Shown: positions 41,241 through 50,069, counted from the first letter of the stretch. The stretch: DNA of 64,000 nt from Kitasatospora aureofaciens (GCF_001188955.3 NZ_JPRF03000036.1:20548-84547), one strand, 5' to 3'. Translations and numbers: made by a program. The notes: a model not told the origin generated them from the letters alone.

Positions 41241-43025
41241 CTAGAACAGCGAGAAGTTGACCGTCACCACGGTCTTCTGCGGGCGCCGCTCACCGGCCGC
41301 CGGGGACTGGCTGCTCACCTTGCCCATGCCGAGCGTCCAGTCGGTGGACGCCTTCATGGTGAAACCCGCCGCCTGCAGCGCCTTCTGCGCGTCGTCCCGG
41401 CCCATCCCGGTGACGTCCGGAACGGGCACCATGCCCTTGCTGACCACCAGCGAGACGGCGGCGTTCTCCTGCAGCATCTGCCCGGCGGCCGGCGAGCTGC
41501 TGATCACCGAGCCCTCCGGCACGGTGTCGTTGTAGCTCTGGGTCACCGAGCCCCTGGTCAGCTGGGCCGCGGCCAGCGCGGCGGCCGCGTCGTCCGAGCT
41601 CTTGCCGGTCACGTCCGGCACCGCGATCCGCTTGGGGCCCTTGGAGACGGTGACCGTCACCGAGTCGCTCTTGCGGGTGCGCGCGCCGACCCCGGGGTCG
41701 GTGGAGATCACCTGGCCGGCCGGGACGGACTCGCTGAAAGCCTCGACGAACCTGCCGTGCATGCCCGCGTCGTCCAGGATCCGCTGCGCCTCGCCCCGGT
41801 CCTTGCCGAGCACGCCCGGCACCGAGCCGTACAGACCCTCGGAGATCCCGTAGGTGGCGCCGCCGACCGCCAGCACCAGGGCGGTCAGCGCGGCCGCCCA
41901 GATCAGCGCCTTGCGCGGGACGCGGCGCAGCCGGCTCGGCCGCCGCACCCGGACCGGGGTCGGCTCGTCGTACGGGCGGGGCTCGGCGAGCAGCTGGTCC
42001 ATCACCTCCGCCGGCACGTCCAGCACGCTGGTGCGCTCCGGCGCGGGGGCGTCGGAGGGCCGGGGCAGCGGCTGGATCACCGAGGTCGGCTCGCTGGTCG
42101 GGTAGCGCGGGCTGGGCCGGGTGGAGGCCGGCGGTTCGGCGTCCAGCTCGGCCGGGGTGAGGGTGCGGCGGACCCGCTGGAGGGCGGCGAGCAGCTCCAC
42201 CGCGTCGTACGGGCGGGCGTCGGCGGCCCGGGCGCAGGCGCCGGCCACGATGGCGTCCAGCGCCGGGGCGACGGTGGGGGCGGTCAGCGAGGGGGCGGGG
42301 ACGTCCTCGTGCAGGTGCTTGTACATGACCTGGACGGGGTTGTCGCCGGTGTGCGGGCGGCGGCCGGTGAGCATCTCGTACAGCAGGATGCCGGCCGCGT
42401 AGACGTCGACCCGCTGGTCGGTGGGGGCGTCCGGGAGGATCTGCTCGGGGGCCAGGTAGGAGACCGTGCCCATGACGGTGCCGCCGGTGGCGGTGCTGGT
42501 CGAGGTGGGCGCGCCGTCGGCGCTGCCGAGCACCCGGACCAGGCCGAAGTCGGCGACCTTGACCAGGCCGCTCTCGGTGATCAGCACGTTCTCCGGCTTG
42601 ACGTCCCGGTGGACCAGCCCGGCCCGGTGGGCGGCGCCGAGGGCGGCGAGCACGGGCTCCAGCACGTCCAGTGCGGCCCGCGCCGACAGTGCGCCGCGGT
42701 CGCGCAGCAGGTCGCGCAGGGTGCGGCCGGGCACGTACTCCATGGCGAGGAAAACGTTTCCGCCGTCCGCACCCTGGTCGAAGACGTTGACCACGTTGGG
42801 GTGGGTGAGCTTGGCGACCGCCTTGGCCTCGCGGATGAAGCGGGCGGTGAATCCCTCGTCCCCGGCCAGTTGGGGGTGCATCACCTTGAGGGCGACCACC
42901 CGGTCCAGCCGGGTGTCGGTGCCCTTGTAGACGGTGGACATCCCGCCGGTGGCGATGCGCTGCTCGACCCGGTACCGGTTGTCGAGCAGCGTACCGATCA
43001 GCGGGTCGTGCAGTGCCATGTCCAC
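41241..43025 (-). CDS. Transmembrane Ser/Thr protein kinase with three PASTA domains
   Basis: This 594-residue PknB/PknL-type kinase senses wall fragments. The kinase domain (about 12-275) has the glycine loop IATGGMSTVYKG, Lys47, HRDVKPEN with Asp141, DFG 159-161 and LAPEQ. A juxtamembrane linker follows with acidic and Thr/Pro-rich segments, then one membrane helix (about 376-396). The extracellular part has three PASTA repeats, each starting VPG/VPDV. It starts at GTG 43025; an ATG at 43019 is the alternative. A Rv2175c-type protein, a known substrate of mycobacterial PknL, is encoded 4 kb away, suggesting a functional link. Confidence 0.94.
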   Translation of the reverse strand: MDMALHDPLIGTLLDNRYRVEQRIATGGMSTVYKGTDTRLDRVVALKVMHPQLAGDEGFTARFIREAKAVAKLTHPNVVNVFDQGADGGNVFLAMEYVPGRTLRDLLRDRGALSARAALDVLEPVLAALGAAHRAGLVHRDVKPENVLITESGLVKVADFGLVRVLGSADGAPTSTSTATGGTVMGTVSYLAPEQILPDAPTDQRVDVYAAGILLYEMLTGRRPHTGDNPVQVMYKHLHEDVPAPSLTAPTVAPALDAIVAGACARAADARPYDAVELLAALQRVRRTLTPAELDAEPPASTRPSPRYPTSEPTSVIQPLPRPSDAPAPERTSVLDVPAEVMDQLLAEPRPYDEPTPVRVRRPSRLRRVPRKALIWAAALTALVLAVGGATYGISEGLYGSVPGVLGKDRGEAQRILDDAGMHGRFVEAFSESVPAGQVISTDPGVGARTRKSDSVTVTVSKGPKRIAVPDVTGKSSDDAAAALAAAQLTRGSVTQSYNDTVPEGSVISSSPAAGQMLQENAAVSLVVSKGMVPVPDVTGMGRDDAQKALQAAGFTMKASTDWTLGMGKVSSQSPAAGERRPQKTVVTVNFSLF

Positions 43026-43053
43026 CCGGGGGAGTCTAGTGGGGCGGGCGGAC

Positions 43054-43086
43054 GCCGGCCCCGGAGGACACCGCTCCGGGACCGGC
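43054..43086 (-). terminator. Terminator of the thiOSG operon
   Basis: Thirteen-base arms with one mismatch (core CCCGGAG/CTCCGGG) flank a 7-base loop, just after the thiG stop. Confidence 0.7.
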
Positions 43087-43098
43087 TTGTGACATGCC

Positions 43099-43905
43099 CT
43101 ACACGGACCGGAAGGCGGGCCGCTCGCGGCTGTCCAGGTCGGCGCGGCCGGCCATCGCGGAGGAGGCCTCGGCGTGGAAGCGGCGCGGGATGCGGCCGGC
43201 CCGGTGGGCGAGCCGGCCGGCCTCGGCGGCGTGCCGCATCGCCTCGGCCATCAGCACCGGGTCCTGAGCCCGGGTCACCGCGGAGGCGAGCATCACCGCG
43301 GAGCAGCCGAGCTCCATCGCCAGCGCGACGTCGGAGGCGGTGCCGGCGCCCGCGTCCAGGATCACCGGGACGCCGGCGTCCTCCACGATCAGCTGGAAGT
43401 TGTGCGGGTTGCGGATGCCCAGTCCGGAGCCGATCGGCGAGCCCAGCGGCATGATCGCCGCACAACCGACGTCCTCCAGCTTGCGGGCCAGCACCGGGTC
43501 GTCGTTGGTGTACGGGAGCACCGTGAAGCCGTCGTCGACCAACGTCTCGGCGGCGTCCAGCAGTTCGATCGGGTCCGGCAGCAGGGTGCGCTCGTCGGCG
43601 ATCACCTCCAGCTTGACCCAGTCGGTGCCGAGCGCCTCGCGGGCCAGCCGGGCGGTCAGCACGGCCTCCCCGGCGGTGAAGCAGCCCGCCGTGTTGGGCA
43701 GGATCCTGATGCCGTTGCGGGTCAGTACGTCCAGGACGGAGCCCTGGGTGGTGGCGTCGACCCGGCGCATGGCCACGGTGGTCAGTTCGGTGCCGGAGGC
43801 GAGCAGGGCGCGCTCCAGGACCTCCAGGCTCGGCGCGCCGCCGGTGCCCATGATCAGCCGGGAGGAGAAGGCCGTCCCGGCGATGGTGAGAAGGTCGTCG
43901 GCCAT
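43099..43905 (-). CDS. thiG: Thiazole synthase
   Basis: This TIM-barrel enzyme makes the thiazole phosphate of thiamine from DXP, dehydroglycine and ThiS-thiocarboxylate. It has 268 residues, with RLIMGTGG, the catalytic Lys in DWVKLEVI, and the phosphate-binding GAGTASDVALAMELG segment. It is the last gene of thiO-thiS-thiG, three bases after the thiS stop. Like its operon partners it should be repressed by thiamine pyrophosphate. Confidence 0.96.
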   Translation of the reverse strand: MADDLLTIAGTAFSSRLIMGTGGAPSLEVLERALLASGTELTTVAMRRVDATTQGSVLDVLTRNGIRILPNTAGCFTAGEAVLTARLAREALGTDWVKLEVIADERTLLPDPIELLDAAETLVDDGFTVLPYTNDDPVLARKLEDVGCAAIMPLGSPIGSGLGIRNPHNFQLIVEDAGVPVILDAGAGTASDVALAMELGCSAVMLASAVTRAQDPVLMAEAMRHAAEAGRLAHRAGRIPRRFHAEASSAMAGRADLDSRERPAFRSV

Positions 43906-43908
43906 GGT

Positions 43909-44148
43909 TCAGCCTCCCTGGACGGCGGTGAGGATCTCGATCCGGTCGCCGCTGTGCAGTGCCGTCGCGGACCACGAACTGCGCGGCACCACGGCCTCGT
44001 TGAGGGCGGCGGCGACACCGGTGTTGGCGGCGCTGACGGTGGCCACCAGTGCGGCGAGGGTGGTGGCGGCGGGCAGCCGTCGGGGCTCGCCGTTGACGGT
44101 CAGGGCGATGTCGGTCGGCGCGGTCTCGGCCGGAGTGGTCTCGGTCAT
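43909..44148 (-). CDS. thiS: Thiamine sulfur carrier protein
   Basis: This ubiquitin-like carrier of 79 residues has a C-terminal Gly-Gly, which is adenylated and thiocarboxylated. The beta-grasp elements are LTVNGEPRRL and HSGDRIEILTAVQGG. An extra N-terminal stretch of about 14 Thr/Pro/Ala residues precedes the fold. It overlaps the thiO stop by 4 bases. Confidence 0.93.
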   Translation of the reverse strand: MTETTPAETAPTDIALTVNGEPRRLPAATTLAALVATVSAANTGVAAALNEAVVPRSSWSATALHSGDRIEILTAVQGG

Positions 44149-45329
44149 GCGGAGGCCTTCGTGGTGGGGACGTCGGGGGAGAACCGGGTGGGAGTGAACG
44201 GCTTTGCCAGGTCCGGGACTTCGCCGGTCGCCAGGTAGTCGGCGAGCAGGTCGGCGGTCACCGGGGTGAGCAGCACGCCGTTGCGGTAGTGGCCGGTGGC
44301 GGCGACCAGCCCGGGCAGCGAGGTCGGGCCCAGCAGCGGGGCGTTGTCCGGCGAGCCCGGGCGCAGCCCGGCCGAGGTCTCCCGCAGCGGGAGTTCGGTG
44401 ATGCCCGGGACCAACTCGTGTGCGTCGCGTAGGAGTTCGTACACACCGCCGGCGGTGACGGTGGTGTCGTAGCCCTGCTCCTCGGTGGTCGCGCCGACGA
44501 CCAGTTCACCGTTCTCCCGGGGCACCAGGTACAGGTGTTGGCCGCGCACCACCGCGCGGACGTTGCGGGAGAGGAACGGCCGGTAGGCGTCGGGGACCTG
44601 GAGCCGCAGCACCTGCCCCTTCACCGGGCGGACCGGGGGCAGCACCCCCTCGGGCAGGCCCGGGAGCCGGTGGCTGTGCGGCCCGGCGGCCAGCACGACC
44701 TGGTCGGCTCCCAGGCTGTCCCCGGTGCTCAGCCGGGCGCCGGTGGCGCGGCCGCCGTCGACCAGCAGCTCGGCGGCCTCGGCCCGGTGCAGCAGCACCC
44801 CCGCCCGCTCGCAGGCGGCGACCAGGGCGGCGAGCAGCCGTCGCGGATCCACCTGGTGGTCGTCCGCGACGTGCAGGCCGCCGCGCACGCCGGGGGCGAG
44901 CATCGGCTCCAGCCTGCGGGCCTCCCGGCCGGTCAGCCAGCTGGATTCCAGGCCCAGCCGCTGGTGGAAGGCGTGCAGTTCGCGCAGTTCCTCGCGGTCG
45001 TCGGAGTCCAGTGCGACGGCGATGGTGCCGCAGCGGCGGTAGCCGGTGTCCAGGCCGCCGCTCGCCTCGGTGAGTTCGGCGGCGAAGGACCCGTACCGCT
45101 GGTTGGAGGCCGTCCCGAGGCGCAGCAGCGGCTCCTCGCCGTACTGCAGCTCGGTGACCGGGGCGAGCATCCCGGCCGCGACCCCGGCCGCGCCCCCGCC
45201 GTGGCAGGGGTCGACCACGGTCACGTTCCGCAGCCCGCGCTGCGCGGCGCGCCAGGCGACGGCGAGGCCGATGACGCCCCCGCCGATCACCAGCACGCCG
45301 GCGCGGCTGCCCGATGACGAGCGTGACAA
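44145..45329 (-). CDS. thiO: Glycine oxidase
   Basis: This FAD-dependent amine oxidase of 394 residues makes the dehydroglycine needed by ThiG. The dinucleotide motif VLVIGGGVIGLAVAW lies at about 12-26, a C-terminal FAD-binding block contains AATGHYRNGVLL, and a DAO-type substrate domain lies between. Using ThiO rather than ThiH is normal for aerobes. It is the first gene of the operon and lies directly behind a TPP riboswitch, with GGGAGAAG as ribosome-binding site at the 3' edge of the aptamer. Confidence 0.95.
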   Translation of the reverse strand: MSRSSSGSRAGVLVIGGGVIGLAVAWRAAQRGLRNVTVVDPCHGGGAAGVAAGMLAPVTELQYGEEPLLRLGTASNQRYGSFAAELTEASGGLDTGYRRCGTIAVALDSDDREELRELHAFHQRLGLESSWLTGREARRLEPMLAPGVRGGLHVADDHQVDPRRLLAALVAACERAGVLLHRAEAAELLVDGGRATGARLSTGDSLGADQVVLAAGPHSHRLPGLPEGVLPPVRPVKGQVLRLQVPDAYRPFLSRNVRAVVRGQHLYLVPRENGELVVGATTEEQGYDTTVTAGGVYELLRDAHELVPGITELPLRETSAGLRPGSPDNAPLLGPTSLPGLVAATGHYRNGVLLTPVTADLLADYLATGEVPDLAKPFTPTRFSPDVPTTKASA

Positions 45330-45340
45330 AGCTGCTCTTC

Positions 45341-45432
45341 TCCCTTCGCCGGTATGACCCGGATCAGGTTCGGACGGTCGCGGGCCGTGCCAGCCCGCCT
45401 CTCAGCCCGGTTCGCCGGGCTCCCGTGTGGTG
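45341..45432 (-). ncRNA. TPP riboswitch (THI element) controlling thiOSG
   Basis: On the minus strand the leader has the core features CACGGGAGCCCGG, GGGCTGAGAGG, ACCGTCCGAACCTGATCCGGGTCATACCGGCGAAGGGA split across the aptamer's arms. These are the universal thiamine pyrophosphate-binding elements. The last segment AAGGGAG lies just before the thiO start and can double as the ribosome-binding site, so control is probably translational. Confidence 0.95.
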
Positions 45433-45540
45433 CCCCCACCTTAACGCCGGGGGGCGGCCCGGCCGAAGGGCCGTACGAGGAGTGGACGAGGGCCGGGACG
45501 GCCGCCGGGGCCCGCCCGGGCACTGAGTACAGTGACGGGC

Positions 45541-46746
45541 GTGGCAGAGCTGAGCGGAACGGACCAGGTGGTCGTCGTCGGAGCCGGGCTGGCCGGGGCG
45601 CAGTGCGCCCTGGAGCTGCGGCAGGGCGGGTGGCGGGGGCGGATCGCCGTGGTGGGCGAGGAGCCGCACGCGCCGTACGACCGGCCGCCGCTCTCCAAGG
45701 ACGTGCTGCTCGGCAAGGCCGACGCCACCACCCTGGACATCGACTACGAGGGGCTCGGCATCGAGCTGCTCACCGGCCGCCGCGCCACCGGCCTCACCCC
45801 CGGCGTGCTGCACACCGACGGCGGCGACCTCCCGTACGACTCCCTGGTGATCGCCACCGGTGCCACTCCGCGCGTCCTGCCCGGGGCCGAGCGCGCCCAC
45901 CTGCTGCACACCCTGGACGACGCCCTGGCGCTGCGCGCGCTGCTGCGTCCCGGCCTGCGGCTGGTGCTGGTCGGCGCGGGCTGGATCGGCGCCGAGGTGG
46001 CCACCGCCGCGCGCCAGGCGGGCTGCGAGGTCACCGTGGTCGAGGCCGGTCCGGCGCCGCTGCCGGGCGCGCTGCCGACCGAGATCGGCTCGGCGATGGC
46101 CGCCTGGTACGCCGAGGCCGGGGTCGAGCTGCGCTGCGGCGTCGGCGTGGCCGCCGTCGAGCCCGGGGCGGTGCTGCTGGCGGACGGCTCCCATCTGCCG
46201 GCCGACGAGGTGGTGGTCGGCATCGGCGCCCGGCCCGCGACCGGCTGGCTGGCCGGTTCGGGCGTCGAGCTGGACGCCTCCGGCGCGGTCCTGGTGGACG
46301 GGCGGCTGCGCACCACCCTGCCCGGGGTGTTCGCGGCCGGGGACTGCGTCAGCTACCCGTCGGCCCGCTCCGGCGCCCGGCTGGCCGTCCAGCACTGGGA
46401 CCACGCGCTGCAGTCGGGCGGGGCCGCGGCCGCCGCCGTGCTCGGGGCGGACGAGCCGTACGACCCGGTGCCGTACTTCTGGTCCGAGCAGTTCGGGCGG
46501 ATGGTCCAGTACGCGGGCCGGCACGCCGAGGGCGACGAACTGCTGTGGCGCGGCAGCCCGCAGGACGCCGGCTGGTCGGTGCTGTGGCTGCGCGACGGGG
46601 TGCCCGGCGCGCTGCTCGCGGTGGACCGGCCGCGCGACCTCACCCAGGGCCGGAAGCTGATCGAGCGGGGGGCGGCGCTGGACCGGGCCCTGGCGGCGGA
46701 CCCGTCGGTCGCGCTCAAGTCGGCGCTCAGGGGGGCCACCGCTTAG
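45541..46746 (+). CDS. FAD/NAD(P)-dependent oxidoreductase, ferredoxin reductase-like
   Basis: This 401-residue flavoprotein has the two Rossmann motifs of ferredoxin/rubredoxin reductases: VVVVGAGLAGAQCALELR (FAD) and LVLVGAGWIGAEVATAA (NAD(P)H), plus the C-terminal FAD motif VFAAGDCVSYP and a small C-terminal domain. It probably shuttles electrons to a ferredoxin or cytochrome P450, but no partner gene is adjacent. The start may be GTG 45541 or GTG 45532. TACAGT a few bases before the first codons suggests a leaderless or nearly leaderless transcript. Confidence 0.88.
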   Translation: MAELSGTDQVVVVGAGLAGAQCALELRQGGWRGRIAVVGEEPHAPYDRPPLSKDVLLGKADATTLDIDYEGLGIELLTGRRATGLTPGVLHTDGGDLPYDSLVIATGATPRVLPGAERAHLLHTLDDALALRALLRPGLRLVLVGAGWIGAEVATAARQAGCEVTVVEAGPAPLPGALPTEIGSAMAAWYAEAGVELRCGVGVAAVEPGAVLLADGSHLPADEVVVGIGARPATGWLAGSGVELDASGAVLVDGRLRTTLPGVFAAGDCVSYPSARSGARLAVQHWDHALQSGGAAAAAVLGADEPYDPVPYFWSEQFGRMVQYAGRHAEGDELLWRGSPQDAGWSVLWLRDGVPGALLAVDRPRDLTQGRKLIERGAALDRALAADPSVALKSALRGATA

Positions 46747-46779
46747 CGCCGGGCCGCGCCGAGGTGGCAGTCTGGTGGC

Positions 46780-47145
46780 GTGAGCGAGATCGAAAGCAAG
46801 ATTGAAGCCCTGGTCCCCGAGTGGATGTACCTCCCTGACATCTCCGAGCAGTGGGGGGTGCTGGTCACCGAGGTCCGGAACATGGTCAAGAAGGGCGAGC
46901 TGATCGCCGTCCGGCGGGGGCCGAACAAGTCGCTGCAGGTCCCTGCGGCGTTCATCGACGGCCCGGGCCTGGTCAAGCACCTGCCCGGCACCCTGACCGT
47001 GCTGCGCGACTGCGGGTACAACGACGTGGAGATCCTGGAGTGGCTCTTCACCGAGGACCCGTCGCTGCCCGGCAGCCCGATCCAGGCGCTGCGGGAGAAC
47101 CGTGGCACCGAGGTCAAGCGTCGCGCCCAGGCGATGCTGATCTGA
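46780..47145 (+). CDS. Rv2175c-type DNA-binding regulator
   Basis: This 121-residue protein has a winged helix-turn-helix (about 15-60; LPDISEQWGVLVTEVRNMVKKGELIAVRR) and a conserved C-terminal helical part with LPGTLTVLRDCGYNDVEILEWLFTEDPSLPGSPI. The M. tuberculosis homologue Rv2175c is phosphorylated by the PASTA kinase PknL on an N-terminal Thr in a flexible tail. Here that tail is much shorter and its first 15 residues contain no Thr, so regulation may differ. It starts at GTG 46780, apparently without a ribosome-binding site, and overlaps thiE by one base. Confidence 0.88.
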   Translation: MSEIESKIEALVPEWMYLPDISEQWGVLVTEVRNMVKKGELIAVRRGPNKSLQVPAAFIDGPGLVKHLPGTLTVLRDCGYNDVEILEWLFTEDPSLPGSPIQALRENRGTEVKRRAQAMLI

Positions 47146-47795
47146 TGGCGACGGACCCGCTGCGCGCCCGCCTGGCCGACGCCCGGCTCTACCTGTGCAC
47201 CGACGCCCGCCGCGAGCAGGGCGACCTGGCCGAGTTCCTGGACGCGGCGCTGGCCGGCGGGGTGGACATCGTCCAGCTCCGCGACAAGGGCCTGGAGGCC
47301 AAGCAGGAGCTCGCGGCGCTGGAGGTCTTCGCCGACGCCTGCCGCCGCCACGGCAAGCTGCTGTCCGTCAACGACCGGGCCGACGTCGCCCACGCGGCCC
47401 GGCCGGACGTGCTGCACCTCGGCCAGGACGACCTGCCGGTGCCGGCCGCCCGGGCGATCCTCGGCGAGGACGTGCTGATCGGACGCTCCTGCCACGCCGA
47501 GTCCGAGGTGGACGCGGCGGTCGCCGAGCCGGGCGTGGACTACTTCTGCACCGGCCCGGTCTGGCCGACCCCGACCAAGCCGGGCCGCCCGGCGCCGGGC
47601 CTCGGCCTGGTGTCGTACGCGGCGAAGCAGGCCACCGACCGCCCGTGGTTCGCGATCGGCGGGATCGATCTCGGCACCGTGGACGAGGTGCTGGCCGCCG
47701 GCGCCCGCCGGATCGTCGTGGTCCGGGCCATCACCGCGGCGGACGACCCGCGGGCCGCCGCCGCCGAGCTCGCCCGCCGGGTGCGCGCGGCTTAG
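47145..47795 (+). CDS. thiE: Thiamine-phosphate synthase
   Basis: This enzyme joins the pyrimidine and thiazole halves of thiamine. It is a 216-residue TIM barrel with LYLCTDAR, GGVDIVQLRDKG, LSVNDRADVAHA, LHLGQDDLP, IGRSCHAESEV and the PVWPTPTKPG loop. The ATG is the codon shared in TGATG with the preceding regulator gene, so thiE is translated from that transcript. It is separate from thiOSG, and no TPP riboswitch precedes the regulator-thiE unit. Confidence 0.94.
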   Translation: MATDPLRARLADARLYLCTDARREQGDLAEFLDAALAGGVDIVQLRDKGLEAKQELAALEVFADACRRHGKLLSVNDRADVAHAARPDVLHLGQDDLPVPAARAILGEDVLIGRSCHAESEVDAAVAEPGVDYFCTGPVWPTPTKPGRPAPGLGLVSYAAKQATDRPWFAIGGIDLGTVDEVLAAGARRIVVVRAITAADDPRAAAAELARRVRAA

Positions 47796-47816
47796 CGCCC
47801 TTCGGGGCCGCCGCCG

Positions 47817-48923
47817 TCAGTACTTGCGGACGGTGGCGGCCTCGGCCAGCGCCAGCAGCACCGTACGGGCCCGCTCGTCGGCGAGCGGCGCCGCCGCCAG
47901 CGCGGCCAGCGACTGGCCCATCAGCTCCTCGATCCGCTGCTCCACCAGCTCGGGCGCGCCACTGCGGGCGACCAGCCCGCGCAGCTCGGCGACCTCCTCG
48001 GCGGCCAGGTCCGGCGCGCCGAGCCGGGCGTCCAGGTGCCGGGCGTCGGCCTGCGGCAGGGAGCGCATCGCGTGGGCGACCAGCAGGGTGCGCTTGCCCT
48101 CGCGCAGGTCGTCCCCGGCGGGCTTGCCGGTGACGGCCGGGTCCCCGAAGACGCCGAGCAGGTCGTCCCGCAGCTGGAAGGCCTCGCCCAGCGGCAGCCC
48201 GAACGCCCCGAGCGCCTCGACCAGCTCCGGCCCGGCCCCGGCGAGCAGGGCGCCGACCTGCAGCGGCCGCTCGATGGTGTACTTCGCCGACTTGTAGTGC
48301 AGGACGGTCCGCGCCCGCTCCAACGCGCCCTCGTCGGCCGAGTCGCCGGCCACCGGCTCCAGCACGTCCAGGTACTGGCCGAGCATGACCTCGGTGCGCA
48401 TCAGGTCGAACACCGGCTTGGCGGCCAGCACGGCGGCCGGGTCCAGGCCCGAGCGCAGGAACAGCTCGTCGCACCAGATCAGCAGCAGGTCGCCGAGCAG
48501 CACCGCGGCGGAGGCGCCGTACTGCTCGCGGTCGCCGCGCCAGCCGCTGTCCCGGTGCAGCGCCTCGAAGCGGCGGTGGACCGAGGGCAGGCCGCGGCGG
48601 GTGTCGCTGCGGTCCATCAGGTCGTCGTGCACCAGGGCGCTGGCCTGCAGCAGCTCCAGTGCGGCCGCCGCGTTGGCGATCCCCTCGCCCCCGGCCGCAC
48701 CGCCGGCGGCGCGCCAGCCCCAGTAGCAGAAGGCCGGGCGCAGCCGCTTGCCGCCGTCCAGCAGGAAGTCGCGCAGGGCGTCGGCGGCGGGCACCAGCTG
48801 CGGCGAGATCTTGCCGAGCAGCGCGGACTGGCCGTCCATGAACGCGGCGAGGGCGGCGTTGACGCGCGTGCGGACGTCCTCCACGTCAATGGGGTTGGCC
48901 GGCCGGTTGCTGGACGAGGTCAC
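47817..48923 (-). CDS. Polyprenyl diphosphate synthase (geranylgeranyl diphosphate synthase-like)
   Basis: This all-helical prenyl chain elongation enzyme of 368 residues has the first aspartate-rich motif DDLMD (about 112-116), preceded by QASALVHDD, and the second QLRDDLLGVFGD near 250. The GGKRLRP substrate motif lies near residue 57. The chain length of the product cannot be read reliably. It corresponds by position to mycobacterial idsA2 (Rv2173), next to metF and divergent from it. A phytoene-desaturase-like gene lies 2 kb away, but there is no phytoene synthase gene, so a carotenoid role is not supported. Confidence 0.93.
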   Translation of the reverse strand: MTSSSNRPANPIDVEDVRTRVNAALAAFMDGQSALLGKISPQLVPAADALRDFLLDGGKRLRPAFCYWGWRAAGGAAGGEGIANAAAALELLQASALVHDDLMDRSDTRRGLPSVHRRFEALHRDSGWRGDREQYGASAAVLLGDLLLIWCDELFLRSGLDPAAVLAAKPVFDLMRTEVMLGQYLDVLEPVAGDSADEGALERARTVLHYKSAKYTIERPLQVGALLAGAGPELVEALGAFGLPLGEAFQLRDDLLGVFGDPAVTGKPAGDDLREGKRTLLVAHAMRSLPQADARHLDARLGAPDLAAEEVAELRGLVARSGAPELVEQRIEELMGQSLAALAAAPLADERARTVLLALAEAATVRKY

Positions 48924-49070
48924 GATGAGGCTCCGCTGGTTCGCTGGGGGTGCAGCAAGCGTAGCGGGGCGGCCGGGAACGGGCGTGCGAGCGGGCCGGT
49001 GGGGCCCGGGAGGCCGGACGGAACGGAACCGGAAGGGCGTCCACTACTTGTCCCGAATCGTGGAATCGAG

Positions 49071-49101
49071 TTGTCCGGCCCCTTCGGGGGCCGGATAACC
49101 T
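49071..49101 (+). promoter_or_regulatory. metF promoter with hairpin in the spacer
   Basis: TTGTCC (49071-49076) and TAACCT (49096-49101) are separated by 19 bases. The spacer contains most of a perfect inverted repeat CCGGCCCC-TTCG-GGGGCCGG (49075-49094). The -10 box ends 6 bases before the ATG, so metF is probably leaderless. Confidence 0.55.
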
Positions 49102-49107
49102 GCCAGC

Positions 49108-50025
49108 ATGGCACTCGGCATCGCTTCCACGAGACCGGACCGCGCACTCACGGTCCGCGAGCTCCTGGCGGCCGGAAAGCGCTCCTTCTCCTTCGAGTTC
49201 ATGCCGCCCCGCACCGAGGTCGGCGAGCAGAAGCTCTGGGACGCCATCCGTCGACTCGAACCGCTGGACCCGAACTTCGTCTGCATGACGTACGGTGCCG
49301 GCGGCTCCTCGCGCGAGCGCACCGTCAACATGGTCGGCCGGATCGCCACCGAGACCACGCTCACCCCGGTCGCCCACCTGACCGCGGTGGACCACTCGAT
49401 CGCCGAACTGCGCAACATCATCGGCCAGTACGCCGACCAGGGAGTGCGGAACGTCCTGGCGGTCCGGGGCGACCCGCCCGGCGACCCGATGGGCGAGTGG
49501 GTCCGTCACCCGGAGGGCGTCACCTACGCGTACGAGCTGGTGGAGCTGATCAAGGGCATCGGCGACTTCTGCGTCGGCGTCGCGGCCTCGCCCAACATGC
49601 ACCCGCGCTCGACCGACTGGGACGAGGACATCCGGCACTTCACCGCCAAGATCCGCTCCGGCGCCGACTACGCGATCACCCAGATGTTCTTCGAGGTGGA
49701 CGACTACCTGCGGTTCCGCGACCGGGTCACCGCTGCGGGCTGCGAGACGCCGATCATCCCGGAGATCATGCCGGTCACCAACGCCAAGCAGCTGGAGCGC
49801 TTCCCCCAGCTCAGCGGCTCCGCCTTCCCGGCCAACCTGGAGGCCCGGCTGCGGGCCGTCGTCGACGACCCGGCGGCGCTGCGGGCGATCGGCATGGAGC
49901 ACGCCACCGCGATGGCCGAACGGCTGCTCGCCGAGGGCGCGCCCGGCCTGCACTTCATCACGCTCAACCACTCGACGGCGACGCTGGAGATCTACCAGAA
50001 CCTGGGGCTGCACCAGCGCCCGTAG
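49108..50025 (+). CDS. metF: 5,10-methylenetetrahydrofolate reductase
   Basis: This flavoenzyme makes 5-methyltetrahydrofolate for methionine synthesis. Its 305 residues form a TIM barrel; landmarks are the catalytic Glu in SFEFMPPR, VCMTYGAGG, PVAHLTAVDHS, NVLAVRGDPPGD and QMFFEVDDYLRFRD. It is divergent from the polyprenyl synthase gene, and a hairpin lies after the stop. Unlike the aminotransferase at 12048, it shows no SAM riboswitch. Confidence 0.96.
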   Translation: MALGIASTRPDRALTVRELLAAGKRSFSFEFMPPRTEVGEQKLWDAIRRLEPLDPNFVCMTYGAGGSSRERTVNMVGRIATETTLTPVAHLTAVDHSIAELRNIIGQYADQGVRNVLAVRGDPPGDPMGEWVRHPEGVTYAYELVELIKGIGDFCVGVAASPNMHPRSTDWDEDIRHFTAKIRSGADYAITQMFFEVDDYLRFRDRVTAAGCETPIIPEIMPVTNAKQLERFPQLSGSAFPANLEARLRAVVDDPAALRAIGMEHATAMAERLLAEGAPGLHFITLNHSTATLEIYQNLGLHQRP

Positions 50026-50036
50026 GGCCGCGTTCA

Positions 50037-50069
50037 CGAGCCCGTCATCGTTTCGCGGTGGCGGGCTCG
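50037..50069 (+). terminator. Probable metF terminator
   Basis: CGAGCCCG (50037-50044) and CGGGCTCG (50062-50069) arms form the stem, with a 17-base loop. Confidence 0.6.
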
